Shown here: piece after piece, positions 37,281-46,368 of the stretch | Position numbering within the stretch: position 1 is the first letter of the stretch | Layout of the letters: every line of letters starts with the position of its first letter | Translations under genes and position numbers: made by a program | NCBI GenBank assembly: GCA_964549275.1 | Contig: CAZJUP010000012.1 | Location: 1 to 64,000 of the forward strand | Length of the DNA stretch: 64,000 nt | DNA from: CAZJUP01 sp964549275 | GTDB lineage: Bacteria; Fidelibacterota; Marinisomatia; Marinisomatales; TCS55 | Reading direction: 5' to 3' | The notes under the pieces: model-generated | What the model saw: the letters and a program-made list of their open reading frames with translations, nothing else | Databases searched by the model: none | Told to the model about the DNA's origin: nothing

Positions 37281-38543
37281 CTTATGGTTTAATATTTGAT
37301 CAATACGCCATTTAGCACCCTTAATCTTCAACCGGACACCTTGCTCAACATATTCTCGTTCCAATACATCCACACCCTCTTGGGCTTGGGCCATCGCTCG
37401 TGATTGATCATAAGAAAATTCTAATTCAGCCACTGAATAATTTTCATCCATGATACCCATAATTTTTTCTAAAAGTTTTTCCAATCGCAAATGATTCAGC
37501 GCTGAAACCATTACTGCATCGGGATAATTTCGTTTATACCCATTCAAGAGCCCATGATTTTCCAGACTGTCTATCTTATTTAGAACCAATAAAGTTTTAT
37601 GCCGGTCCGCCCCCAAATCTTTCAATACATCTGAAATTGTGTTTAAATGATCCGGTAGTTGGGGTGATGAGGCATCAGCAACAACCAAAATAAGATCTGC
37701 CTCTATCACTTCTTTTAAAGTACTCCGAAAACTCGCCACTAAATGATGAGGAAGCTTTCGAACAAATCCCACAGTATCACTCATGAGAATGGTATGAGAT
37801 TCATCTAAGTTTACCGATCTTACTGTGGTATCCAATGTGGCAAATAGCTGGTCTTGGATGAATACATCGGCCCCGCTAACAGCCTTCATGAGCGTGGACT
37901 TCCCTGCATTTGTGTAGCCTACTAAAGCTACCCGAAAGGTTTTTTTTCGACGTTTACTTTGGGTTTCTCTTTCTCGGGAAATTTTCTCCAAATCCTGTTT
38001 TAATTTCGATATACGAGTACGGATCAACCTCCGGTCCACTTCAATCTGAGTTTCGCCTGCCCCCGCTCGGGTACCAATCCCCCCCATTTGACGCTCCAAG
38101 TGTGTCCATTGCCGAGTCAACCTCGGAAGCATATATTCCAGCTGTGCCAATTCTACCTGTGTTTTGGCTTCTCTTGTTTGGGCATGTTGACGAAAAATAT
38201 CTAAAATGAGTGCACTCCGATCTATCACCTTAATATTTTTCTCCAAACTTGAGTAGTTTTTAATCTGCGCTGGGCTCAAATCATCGTCAAATATAACCAA
38301 AGAAACACCCAAGGTCTCTGCTTGAGCCATCACTTGTTCCGCTTTCCCTTTCCCTACAAAATAGGCAGGATTGACCCTCGCCAGCTTTTGAGTTATTATT
38401 CCTGTTACCTCAGCTCCTGCTGTTTCTGCGAGGAGAGTCAATTCCTTCAAATGATCATCCACCATATGTTCATCATTCGTGCCATGGATAACTCCCACTA
38501 ACAACGCTTTTTCCTTTTTAAGGATTTTCGAAGTTTCCATCAT
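37272..38543 (-). CDS. hflX: GTPase HflX
   Basis: HflX is a ribosome-associated GTPase that splits stalled or hibernating 70S ribosomes. From ATG 38543 the protein has 423 residues. The N-terminal HflX domain contains RAGAGETQIEVDRR, and the G domain has G1 GYTNAGKST, G3 DTVGF and G4 NKID. Two adjacent ATG codons (ATGATG) sit at the stop of the upstream VWA gene. The first overlaps that stop by four bases, the second by one; an open frame continues to 38636 but within the VWA gene. A terminator follows immediately. Confidence 0.93.
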   Translation of the reverse strand: MMETSKILKKEKALLVGVIHGTNDEHMVDDHLKELTLLAETAGAEVTGIITQKLARVNPAYFVGKGKAEQVMAQAETLGVSLVIFDDDLSPAQIKNYSSLEKNIKVIDRSALILDIFRQHAQTREAKTQVELAQLEYMLPRLTRQWTHLERQMGGIGTRAGAGETQIEVDRRLIRTRISKLKQDLEKISRERETQSKRRKKTFRVALVGYTNAGKSTLMKAVSGADVFIQDQLFATLDTTVRSVNLDESHTILMSDTVGFVRKLPHHLVASFRSTLKEVIEADLILVVADASSPQLPDHLNTISDVLKDLGADRHKTLLVLNKIDSLENHGLLNGYKRNYPDAVMVSALNHLRLEKLLEKIMGIMDENYSVAELEFSYDQSRAMAQAQEGVDVLEREYVEQGVRLKIKGAKWRIDQILNHKKK

Positions 38544-40615
38544 GTATCCAACCGCCTCATTCCACCTGGCTGTGGTCGCCCAATAATCGTCTCTAATACC
38601 AATAGAATAATGACCACCATAAGAAATATTCTCCACAATGATTTTCCATGACGAATTGTTTTTAGGGAATCTCCTAATGTCTCATTTGCCTGAATTATTC
38701 TTGATTTCGGCTCTCCAAGCCCGGAATTCAAATCTTTGTTTGAGCTCCTTAAGGAAGGTCTCTCTCTCGGGGAAAGCCTCGTGGAAAATGCCGTATAAAG
38801 CTCACCGTCTGCAAAGAGATTATAGGAACCCAATTCTCTTGTTTCAGTTATGTTTAACACTTCTGAAGTAAAATCCGGTACCACAAGAATCGATTGACCA
38901 TAAGGTGTTTTCAATGTCCATTGTGCGTTTATTTTTTCTTTAGAAACCTGAATGGTTTTTGTATGTCCGGCAATAATTCCATCTGTATTGTTTTCATCTG
39001 TAGCCAGTAGTATCAGTAGTCGATGAAGTAGAGGAACCATGAGCCCCCTCATGGGTAAGTCATTCCACTCCGAACTCACTGGGGATGTAAAGGCATAGAT
39101 AGTTCCACTGGTAAGAGATTGCTCAATGAGGAAAGGGTCTCCATTGTTTAGAGCCAAAATTATGTTATGATTCCGTCTACTTTTCATCTTATTATACGAA
39201 AATACTTGCGGCATTTCTTTCTCTAAATCTCGCAAATTTAAATCTTTTAATACCCCATGTTCCCGGTTTTGAATAACTGTAGAATAAAAAGATTCCCCCC
39301 CCAGAGTAATTGTTTCCAAATACATGGGTAATCGCAGGTTATTTTCTACAGCCAATCCGCTGAATTCTTTAGCCGTTTCCCCATAAAACCAAATTACGCC
39401 TCCTCCATCAGCCAAAAATTTCTTAATGGATTCAGCAGCATCATCTGACAAAAGACCGGGATCGTGTAAAATAAGTACGTCTGTATCATCCAAATATAAT
39501 TGGTTGATTTCAGGTTGAGTTCTCATCTCCACATTAAGAAATTGAGATTTTCCACTTATGGATTCAAGTGCAGTTCTTAAAAGAAATACATCATCCTGAG
39601 ATCGAGAGATGACTTTACAGGCAATTTGTTCGGGGATAGCCAACTCAAATGAAAGAATGTTATCTAAGGAGAAATCATCCGAAGGAATTTCTAATATACC
39701 CTTTACGATGCCGCTTTTTCCTGGATAAACCTGAAATAAAAAATCCTTAGTCCTCTTGGGTTGAAAATGGGATACAATTTGACCAACTCGTTCCTCATTT
39801 AAATATAGCTCAACTGGAATATTCCTTTTTTCAAGAGCTCCATTATTTGTGATTTTTGTATTGAGTTTTAATAAATGATCGGGCAACTTTATCTGACTTA
39901 CAGCTTGAATATCCCTAATAGCGACATTGTCTTCCAGTTCGTTCATTTTAATACCATAAAATCGCCAAGGTACATTATCCCTGTTCCACTTTTCCCGGAA
40001 GGATGTTGAAGGTGCCGAGGGGAAATCACTTAAAATAAAACATTCGTGGTTGGGTTCCGTACCCTGGACTTTTTTTAATACTGAATCCACAAATGTCCAA
40101 AGATGATCTTCAATATGGCTTTGCTGAACAGATTTTAGAAGAGAAGGAATCATTCCTGTGGAAGTAAGCCTTCCGCTGAAGATTTCTTTTGGTGGCGAGG
40201 TTTGGAATATATTCAGTTGAGTAATCCCTTCGATAGATTTCACAATAACAGATACAGATTCCTTCGCCTTTTCTAAATTTGTTTTTTGATCAACTTTCAA
40301 AGCCATACTGGCAGAATTGTCAACAATAATGACCACTCTGGATTCCTGTTCTCCTGCCATCCATCCTGGAGCGAATCCCTTTTGAACGGGTCTAGCTAAC
40401 ATCAAAACTAATGCTGCAATTGCCGCAGTTCGCAATAAGATCAGAAGCCATTGGCGAATTTTTAATTTACGAATCGTTTCATGTTCCAATTCTTTAATAA
40501 AGCGTACAGTACTGAATTCAATTTCCTTCGTATCCCTAAGGCTGAATAAATAAATAATAATGGGAAGAGATACGGCCAATAATCCCCAAAGTAATGTGGG
40601 AGATAGAAATGTCAT
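38540..40615 (-). CDS. BatA-like membrane protein with VWA domain
   Basis: The 691-residue protein opens with the BatA N-terminal membrane helices (FLSPTLLWGLLAVSLPIIIYLFSL) and a second span, then a von Willebrand A domain. The metal site DxSxS reads DNSAS at 99-103. The rest is a large, presumably periplasmic, region with a further hydrophobic segment near the C-terminus. BatA-like proteins in FCB bacteria are linked to stress tolerance, usually beside BatB and MoxR, which are missing here. It overlaps the kinase-like gene by four bases and hflX by one to four. Confidence 0.85.
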   Translation of the reverse strand: MTFLSPTLLWGLLAVSLPIIIYLFSLRDTKEIEFSTVRFIKELEHETIRKLKIRQWLLILLRTAAIAALVLMLARPVQKGFAPGWMAGEQESRVVIIVDNSASMALKVDQKTNLEKAKESVSVIVKSIEGITQLNIFQTSPPKEIFSGRLTSTGMIPSLLKSVQQSHIEDHLWTFVDSVLKKVQGTEPNHECFILSDFPSAPSTSFREKWNRDNVPWRFYGIKMNELEDNVAIRDIQAVSQIKLPDHLLKLNTKITNNGALEKRNIPVELYLNEERVGQIVSHFQPKRTKDFLFQVYPGKSGIVKGILEIPSDDFSLDNILSFELAIPEQIACKVISRSQDDVFLLRTALESISGKSQFLNVEMRTQPEINQLYLDDTDVLILHDPGLLSDDAAESIKKFLADGGGVIWFYGETAKEFSGLAVENNLRLPMYLETITLGGESFYSTVIQNREHGVLKDLNLRDLEKEMPQVFSYNKMKSRRNHNIILALNNGDPFLIEQSLTSGTIYAFTSPVSSEWNDLPMRGLMVPLLHRLLILLATDENNTDGIIAGHTKTIQVSKEKINAQWTLKTPYGQSILVVPDFTSEVLNITETRELGSYNLFADGELYTAFSTRLSPRERPSLRSSNKDLNSGLGEPKSRIIQANETLGDSLKTIRHGKSLWRIFLMVVIILLVLETIIGRPQPGGMRRLDT

Positions 40616-41199
40616 GCCAGTGGCGTACTCAACATCATCATGATAGCCCCAGCTCCCAATGGAATCTTAAAATTATCATCCAGAGGGATGGGCACGAGTT
40701 CCATAATCATTCCGGATACCGCACCGGCAAATCCAATACTAAAGGGGACTGAAGGGTATATCCACGCTACACAAACAGAAACAGCAACCCCACCAAAAAA
40801 TCCTTCCCAGGATTTTCCCCAAATTTTATGGTGGCCAAAACGCATCCCAATCAATGCTGCTGCTGTGTCTCCAAAAACCAGAAAAAAGATGGACAAAATC
40901 GCCACAGGTTTTGGAAATATTAAAATCGTGATGAAATTGCCAATCATAACCCAGGTTGCTCCGGTAAATTTCCCTTCCAACTCATGACCGCGAAGCATAC
41001 CATTTAAAAAAACCTGAAATATCTTTTGGAGAAATTTTACTCGCATTCTCCCAATGTCTACCACTAAAAACACCACAGTAAATATTCCTAAAATCTTAAG
41101 GAAAACAAATTTTTCAGGAAATATCGTCAAATAGGCGACGGGGACTACCGCATTAAACAGGTGAATTAACTTTCGCCAGTATTCACTGTTCTGTCTCAT
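40612..41199 (-). CDS. dolichol-kinase/CTP-transferase-like membrane enzyme
   Basis: A 195-residue polytopic protein of the SEC59/phosphatidate cytidylyltransferase-like family. The conserved block FGDTAAALIGMRFGHHKIWGKSWEGFFGG is its hallmark. Relatives phosphorylate dolichol, phytol or other long-chain alcohols using CTP. In a bacterium, a role in isoprenoid alcohol salvage is plausible but unproven. It starts two bases after the PASTA gene's stop and overlaps the VWA gene by four. Confidence 0.85.
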   Translation of the reverse strand: MRQNSEYWRKLIHLFNAVVPVAYLTIFPEKFVFLKILGIFTVVFLVVDIGRMRVKFLQKIFQVFLNGMLRGHELEGKFTGATWVMIGNFITILIFPKPVAILSIFFLVFGDTAAALIGMRFGHHKIWGKSWEGFFGGVAVSVCVAWIYPSVPFSIGFAGAVSGMIMELVPIPLDDNFKIPLGAGAIMMMLSTPLA

Positions 41200-41201
41200 A
41201 A

Positions 41202-41960
41202 TTAATCCTTTGTCAGTTGGTCAAATATATCATTAAGATTTAAAACACTGACAACTAAATTGATACCAATGCTTTCATCCAATACTGTTCCAGGTGCAAT
41301 GGATTGGTCTAAAACAGTATAAGGAACTAAATCTTCATTTTGTCTGTAAGAAATTTTTCCTGTCTTTAATCGGGCATTTCTTAATGTCTCTTTAGCTTTT
41401 TTAAGGCTTAGACCAAAGAGTTGAGGCACTTGGAAAAAATCCGGAGGCAATCCTTCACTGATTGTAAGCTGAAGTCCAAATCCTTTTTTTAATTGGTCTC
41501 CAGGTTTAGGAAATTGCCACGCCACAGTTCCTCTGGGATAGTCCGGATTGAATTCGGTGTAAATTGAATCAATTTTCAAGCCGATTTGCTGAAGAGTTAG
41601 TTCTGCACTTCTTCTGGATTGACCAACAAGATTTGGAATATTAACCAGTTTGTCTGGTTTGGCAATTTTTAATCGAATTGTCCTTCCCGGTTTAACCCGG
41701 GTTTCCGGGGATGGAAACTGGTCTACCACTGTCTGAGGATCAAAATGACTTGTAAACAATGTGTCAAAAACTGTACCCCGAAACCCTTCTGCATCCATTT
41801 CTCTCAGAGCCCGATCCAAGGGTTTACCCTTAACATTAATCACGTACCTTTCCTGACCCTGCCTAACATAAGCCGGCATAAGAATAAATTCGAATAGAGC
41901 TAAAATTAAAATACTTATTCCCCCAAAGGTGATTAGAAATTTAACAACGGGATGATTCAT
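41202..41960 (-). CDS. single-span PASTA-domain protein
   Basis: A 252-residue protein with one N-terminal membrane span (LITFGGISILILALFEFIL) and three PASTA repeats. They start near 35, 108 and 178, with the third opening FFQVPQLFGLSLKKAKETL. PASTA domains bind cell-wall muropeptides or beta-lactams in Ser/Thr kinases and penicillin-binding proteins, but here there is no kinase or transpeptidase domain. It overlaps rsmB by four bases. A sensor or scaffold at the peptidoglycan is an inference. Confidence 0.88.
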   Translation of the reverse strand: MNHPVVKFLITFGGISILILALFEFILMPAYVRQGQERYVINVKGKPLDRALREMDAEGFRGTVFDTLFTSHFDPQTVVDQFPSPETRVKPGRTIRLKIAKPDKLVNIPNLVGQSRRSAELTLQQIGLKIDSIYTEFNPDYPRGTVAWQFPKPGDQLKKGFGLQLTISEGLPPDFFQVPQLFGLSLKKAKETLRNARLKTGKISYRQNEDLVPYTVLDQSIAPGTVLDESIGINLVVSVLNLNDIFDQLTKD

Positions 41961-43273
41961 TTTTTTATAAGCCTGACTGCAAACATGCCATCTACACGGT
42001 TATCCGGAGGATATGTTTCCAAAATTCCTTTTTTTCTGTACCATTCCGACGGGGATGTATTCACTCCGGTATCGACAGAAAATTTATTGTTTAATTTAAG
42101 AAAGGCCTCCACCACATTCCAGTTTTCTTCCGATTCCAGTGAGCAGGTACCATAGACTAATATTCCCCCGACCCTTAAATAAGAACTGATATGGTTTAAA
42201 ATTGCTGATTGGATATTTGCCATTTCATTGATTGAATTTTTCGTCCTTCGCCATCGAATATCTGGTTTTCGACCTATAACTCCTGTACCCGTACACGGTG
42301 CATCAACCAAAATTTTATCAGCTTTGGGGAAATAATCCATCGTGGCATCTTTTATTTCCCATTGAATTGGGTATTGATTGCGAGCGGCATCCTCTTTCGC
42401 AAGTTTAACCCGACTCGGAACAGAATCGGAAGCAAATATCCTGCCTTTACCCTTCATAAGTTCCGATATATAAACAGTCTTCGTACCGGGGGCAGCACAA
42501 ACATCTAATACAGTTTCTCCAGGTTTTGGGTTTAATAACTCCACTATCGCTCCAGCAGCCCTATTCTGAAAAGAAATAGTTCCATTCAGAAATAAAGGAT
42601 GTTTTCTTATGACACTTCCCCCTTTTAACACTCTGTAAAATCTTTCGCTGTTTTTATATGGGTTTAATTCCACATCGTTATTGTTCAACAATTCATCAAA
42701 AAGGTCACGGTCTAATTTCTCAGGATTCACTCTTAAATCTAAGGAGGGAGAGGAATTAAAGTATTCGACTAAGCGTTCCATTTTCTTTCTACCATAATAA
42801 TCCAACCATCTCTTCACTAACCATTCTGGCATAGAAATCCATTGACTATATTGTGTCAGATGACTTGGCGAGGGAGGAATTATCTCTTGCTCAACTGTAA
42901 GCTTTCGCAAAACGGCATTGATAAGTCCAGTAAATTGATTCCCTGCTGTTTTTCGGGTTAAATCCACAGCACTTGAAATGGCAGCATATGGAGGAATGCT
43001 TTTGTCCATCAATAATTCATATGTACCCATCCGTAATAGTAATTTTAACGAATCCGATAACCGGTGATGGGGTTTATTAAGATGGGGGATTATCCGATAA
43101 TCCAATCTGCCTTGCCAACGGATAATTTCGTTGGTAAGTACCATTACTCTTGTCCGTTCTTTAGAAGACAATGAGTGTCGAGTAAAAAAGTTTTCTCTGC
43201 AATCTTTAAGACGGTTTCCTGTTTGCAACACAGAATGAAGAATTTTATAGGATGCCAGACGGGTATCGTACAT
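41957..43273 (-). CDS. rsmB: 16S rRNA m5C967 methyltransferase
   Basis: RsmB methylates C967 of 16S rRNA. The 438 residues start with a NusB-like RNA-binding domain (about 1-140) and continue with the SAM domain. VLDVCAAPGTKT is the SAM motif. The two cysteines of m5C methyltransferases are Cys327 in VDAPCTGTG and Cys377 in YGTCSLESEEN. It follows fmt with a one-base overlap and is followed by the PASTA gene. Such def-fmt-rsmB order is common. Confidence 0.95.
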   Translation of the reverse strand: MYDTRLASYKILHSVLQTGNRLKDCRENFFTRHSLSSKERTRVMVLTNEIIRWQGRLDYRIIPHLNKPHHRLSDSLKLLLRMGTYELLMDKSIPPYAAISSAVDLTRKTAGNQFTGLINAVLRKLTVEQEIIPPSPSHLTQYSQWISMPEWLVKRWLDYYGRKKMERLVEYFNSSPSLDLRVNPEKLDRDLFDELLNNNDVELNPYKNSERFYRVLKGGSVIRKHPLFLNGTISFQNRAAGAIVELLNPKPGETVLDVCAAPGTKTVYISELMKGKGRIFASDSVPSRVKLAKEDAARNQYPIQWEIKDATMDYFPKADKILVDAPCTGTGVIGRKPDIRWRRTKNSINEMANIQSAILNHISSYLRVGGILVYGTCSLESEENWNVVEAFLKLNNKFSVDTGVNTSPSEWYRKKGILETYPPDNRVDGMFAVRLIKK

Positions 43274-44241
43274 TAACCGAATCTATCACCTCTTTTAATT
43301 GGCGTTCCCCGAAGGAATTCCGAAACAGACATTCGCTTTTTCCCTTCTATCTGTAAATCCAGTAATTTAAGGCAGTCTTTCCCGGTATTTATTACTAACT
43401 GATCGTTGTCCTGCATCGCTACCGTACCAGGAGAACCTCCGATTCCTATTTTAATCTCCGTTTTAAAAATTTTAATTCTTTTTCCATCGTATAAGGTATA
43501 GGCAGCTGGTAAAGGAGATAATCCTCTCACTAAATTATGTAGTTTTTCTGCCGGACAACTCCAATCAATAATACATTCTTCTTTTTTAATTTTAGGTGCA
43601 TGTGTCGCCAGCTCATTATCTTGACTGCGAGGTTTTAGCACTCCCTCACCAATTCGTTCAATCGTTTCCATTATCAAAATTGAACTCAATTCAGCCATTC
43701 TTTCAGAAAGGGATCCATAATTATCTTCCGGAGAAATATTAATGTGTTTTTGAAGAAGGATTCCTCCTCTATCTACTTTTTTTTCAATGAGAAATGTGGT
43801 TAATCCTGTTGAAGTATCCCCATTCATCAATGCCCTCTGGATGGGGGCAGCGCCTCTATACTTTGGTAAAAGGGATGTGTGTAAATTTATAGCACCCTTC
43901 TTTGGAATACCCAAAACAACTTCTGGGAGAATTCTGTAGGCTATTACCACCAATAAGTCCGGGGCAAGTTTCTTTAATTCTTTAATGAGAACGGGGTCTT
44001 TTAATCCAACAGCATGAATTAAGCGTATTCCAGAATCTCTTGCAGTTGAGCCAACAGCGGTTTCAGACATTGTTTGTCCACGTCCCATGCGTTTGGGCGG
44101 ATTGGACACTACAGCAACAACTTCATGTTTGGAATACGCCAATTTTTTCAGGGAAGGGACTGCAATAGCAGGATTGCCCATAAATATAATTTTCAATTGA
44201 GATATTTTATCTGATATCAATGAAATACCTCTTAATTCCAT
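43273..44241 (-). CDS. fmt: methionyl-tRNA formyltransferase
   Basis: Fmt adds a formyl group to initiator Met-tRNA. The 322 residues have the formyl-THF signature INLHTSLLPKYRGAAPIQ, with Asn and His of the catalytic set, and the C-terminal tRNA-binding domain. The usual family start, IIFMGNPAIAVPSL, is preceded by 17 residues from the ATG at 44241, which lacks a strong ribosome binding site. A shorter start inside is possible but no ATG or strong site appears. It follows def by 23 bases. Confidence 0.95.
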   Translation of the reverse strand: MELRGISLISDKISQLKIIFMGNPAIAVPSLKKLAYSKHEVVAVVSNPPKRMGRGQTMSETAVGSTARDSGIRLIHAVGLKDPVLIKELKKLAPDLLVVIAYRILPEVVLGIPKKGAINLHTSLLPKYRGAAPIQRALMNGDTSTGLTTFLIEKKVDRGGILLQKHINISPEDNYGSLSERMAELSSILIMETIERIGEGVLKPRSQDNELATHAPKIKKEECIIDWSCPAEKLHNLVRGLSPLPAAYTLYDGKRIKIFKTEIKIGIGGSPGTVAMQDNDQLVINTGKDCLKLLDLQIEGKKRMSVSEFLRGTPIKRGDRFG

Positions 44242-44264
44242 TGTTTTTTTTCAAACAGAAATAA

Positions 44265-44801
44265 TTAAAGTACAAAATCCTTTTTTCGCCGATGAGACCG
44301 CGCTTTGGTTTCTTGTTCTATGGATTTTAATTCTTTATTTACAACCAAGCGTTGTGATGAACTTACCCGATCCACAATAAATACACCATTTAGATGATCC
44401 ATTTCATGCTGAATCGCTCTTGCAAGCAATCCCCTAAATTCCTCTTCGTGGATATCCCCATTCAAATCCTGGTATCGAAAAGTAATGAACTCTGGCCTTA
44501 TGACTTCTAGACGAATTCCCGGGATCGATAGACATCCTTCTTCATAGTTTGACTCACCACGGCTTTCGACTATTTTCCCATTAATAAAAACATGAGTATC
44601 ATCTGTTTCTTCGGTATGGCTAACGTCAATGATGAACAAGTTCATATCAAGTCCAACTTGATTTGCTGCTAACCCTATTCCTTCTGCTTCATACATGGTA
44701 TCAAACATGTCATCAACGATTTCAATAAGCGATTCGAAATCAGTGACTTGAGCACAAGTCTTTCTTAAAATAGGATCACCGTAATGGACAACTTCCATCA
44801 T
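44265..44801 (-). CDS. def: peptide deformylase
   Basis: Def removes the N-formyl group from nascent proteins. The three motifs are GIGLAANQVG at 41-50, EEGCLSIPG at 88-95 with Cys90, and QHEMDHLNG at 131-139 with the metal ligands His132 and His136 and catalytic Glu133. At 178 residues it is full length. It sits five bases after yajC and is followed by fmt, matching the functional pair of formylation and deformylation. Confidence 0.96.
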   Translation of the reverse strand: MMEVVHYGDPILRKTCAQVTDFESLIEIVDDMFDTMYEAEGIGLAANQVGLDMNLFIIDVSHTEETDDTHVFINGKIVESRGESNYEEGCLSIPGIRLEVIRPEFITFRYQDLNGDIHEEEFRGLLARAIQHEMDHLNGVFIVDRVSSSQRLVVNKELKSIEQETKARSHRRKKDFVL

Positions 44802-44806
44802 TTTAA

Positions 44807-45157
44807 TTAATTCTGAGCTCCAATTTCAGCTGTTTCTTCTTCTTGAACAGATTCTCGTAATCCAGCAATGGCTGATCTATTCACCGTCAGGTTAATATTT
44901 TTTTCTATTTTTAGAACAACTGTTTTTTTATTGTTTTTAAATCCGGCTACTGAACCATGGATTCCACCAATAGTAACAACCTGATCTCCTTTTTTCAGAG
45001 CGGCCAGCATATTTTGTTTTTCTTTCTGGCGTTTCATTTGAGGGCGCATCATAAGAAAATATATGATGGCCAATATGATTAAAAAGGGTAGAAAGGTCGC
45101 TAAGCCCCCACCTTGAGTTCCTTGTTGTCCACCAGCAAATAAAGTTATGAATTCCAA
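44807..45157 (-). CDS. yajC: Sec translocase accessory protein YajC
   Basis: YajC is a small single-span membrane protein that joins SecDF. The 116 residues have one span (FLPFLIILAIIYFLMM), then RPQMKRQKEKQNMLAALKKGDQVVTIGGIHG, the typical cytoplasmic motif. The start is a rare TTG at 45157, but AGGAG seven bases upstream makes it convincing. SecD and SecF are not in the window. It precedes def, fmt and rsmB. Confidence 0.94.
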   Translation of the reverse strand: MEFITLFAGGQQGTQGGGLATFLPFLIILAIIYFLMMRPQMKRQKEKQNMLAALKKGDQVVTIGGIHGSVAGFKNNKKTVVLKIEKNINLTVNRSAIAGLRESVQEEETAEIGAQN

Positions 45158-45204
45158 CGTTTTCTCCTGTTTAATTAGACTTAAAATTACAGAATAATGT
45201 GAAA

Positions 45205-46368
45205 TTATTTAAATTTTACTTCAATTGTGGTACCTCTTTTCAATGAACTGGATACCACTTTAATTTCACCATGATGAATCTCTTCAATAATACGTTTTAC
45301 CAAGGACAATCCCAATCCCCAACCCCTAGATTTATTGCTAAAGCCCGGGCGAAAAATATTCTTCCAATCTTTTTTAGGGATCCCTTTTCCATTATCTTTT
45401 ACCCTTAATATGGCCAGTCCATTTTCCGATTCAATCATCAGGTGAATTAATCCATCTTCCCTTTCTATGGCATCAATTCCATTCCTCACTATATTTTCTA
45501 CAGCCCAAGATAATAGTGTCATGTTCCCTTTAATATTTATATTTGCTTCGCCCTTAACTTCTAAACAAATGTTTTTCCCAATGGAAGGTAATCGGCGAGT
45601 GAGGTAAGTGATAATATTCTCTACCATATTTTTCAGATTGACTGATTGAAATTCAACATTTGTCCCCATCTTGCTAAAACGGTCACTCACCTGAGTTAGT
45701 CTTTCCAGGTCTGCTTCCATTTCTTCCACAACGGAAGCAGTTTTATCCGGGTTTGCTTTTAACAGTTCTACCCAACCCATGAGCGCTGAAACCGGTGTTC
45801 CCAATTGGTGGGCAGTTTCTCGGGCGAGTCCGACCCATATATGGCGTTTTTCACTATTGCGAATCACAGAAAACCCTGCAAATCCTAAAAATATAAATAA
45901 GGCCACAGAACCGATTTCCAAGTAAGGGAGCCATTGCAGCCGCCGTATAAGACCAGAATCACCATAATGTAAATACCCCAAGGGGATTTCCACCCCATTC
46001 TCGAGTAAAAACGCAAGAGGGATGGGGCTATTTTGTTTATCCATAGCGGATTGTTCCGACAAAAGTTTTTTTTCATCCATAGGCTCTGGAAGATTTTTAA
46101 AATACACCGGGTAGTCTTCAACATTTGCGTAAATAATTGGGAATTGAACTTTTTTTATAATTTCATCAAAGACAAAATTCAGATTTGCATCAGATTTTTC
46201 ATTAACTGTTTTGGCAATCAATTCTGCATACAATTGAACAATTTCGCGGTTATCTTCTCTCAATTCATTCACTATCCATTGGGAATATCCCAGCAGGCTC
46301 CCCACTAAAACTATCCCAAGGATGAATAACCCAATTTTAATATTTCCGCTTCGCCGGTACCAGCTCAT
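45205..46368 (-). CDS. orphan sensor histidine kinase
   Basis: A 387-residue membrane kinase with two spans near residues 11-32 and 147-170 enclosing a periplasmic sensor of about 115 residues. The H-box is ARETAHQLGTPVSALMGW, with His187 as phosphorylation site; the variant HQLGTP is common in Bacteroidetes-type kinases. The ATP domain has NIVRNGIDAI, DNGKGIP and GWGLGLSL. No response regulator gene is nearby. Its ATGA overlap with the YfhO-like gene ties it to the surface-glycan block. Confidence 0.9.
   Translation of the reverse strand: MSWYRRSGNIKIGLFILGIVLVGSLLGYSQWIVNELREDNREIVQLYAELIAKTVNEKSDANLNFVFDEIIKKVQFPIIYANVEDYPVYFKNLPEPMDEKKLLSEQSAMDKQNSPIPLAFLLENGVEIPLGYLHYGDSGLIRRLQWLPYLEIGSVALFIFLGFAGFSVIRNSEKRHIWVGLARETAHQLGTPVSALMGWVELLKANPDKTASVVEEMEADLERLTQVSDRFSKMGTNVEFQSVNLKNMVENIITYLTRRLPSIGKNICLEVKGEANINIKGNMTLLSWAVENIVRNGIDAIEREDGLIHLMIESENGLAILRVKDNGKGIPKKDWKNIFRPGFSNKSRGWGLGLSLVKRIIEEIHHGEIKVVSSSLKRGTTIEVKFK

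Noticed and set aside
37084..37299. A 71-codon plus-strand frame in the 460-base gap
   Set aside because: It crosses the bidirectional terminator and runs into hflX, so it is unlikely to be translated. The inverted repeat explains the region better.
44265..44801. Peptide deformylase motif I reads GLAANQ rather than GLAAPQ
   Set aside because: That position varies in the family and the catalytic residues of the other two motifs are intact, so no altered function is implied.
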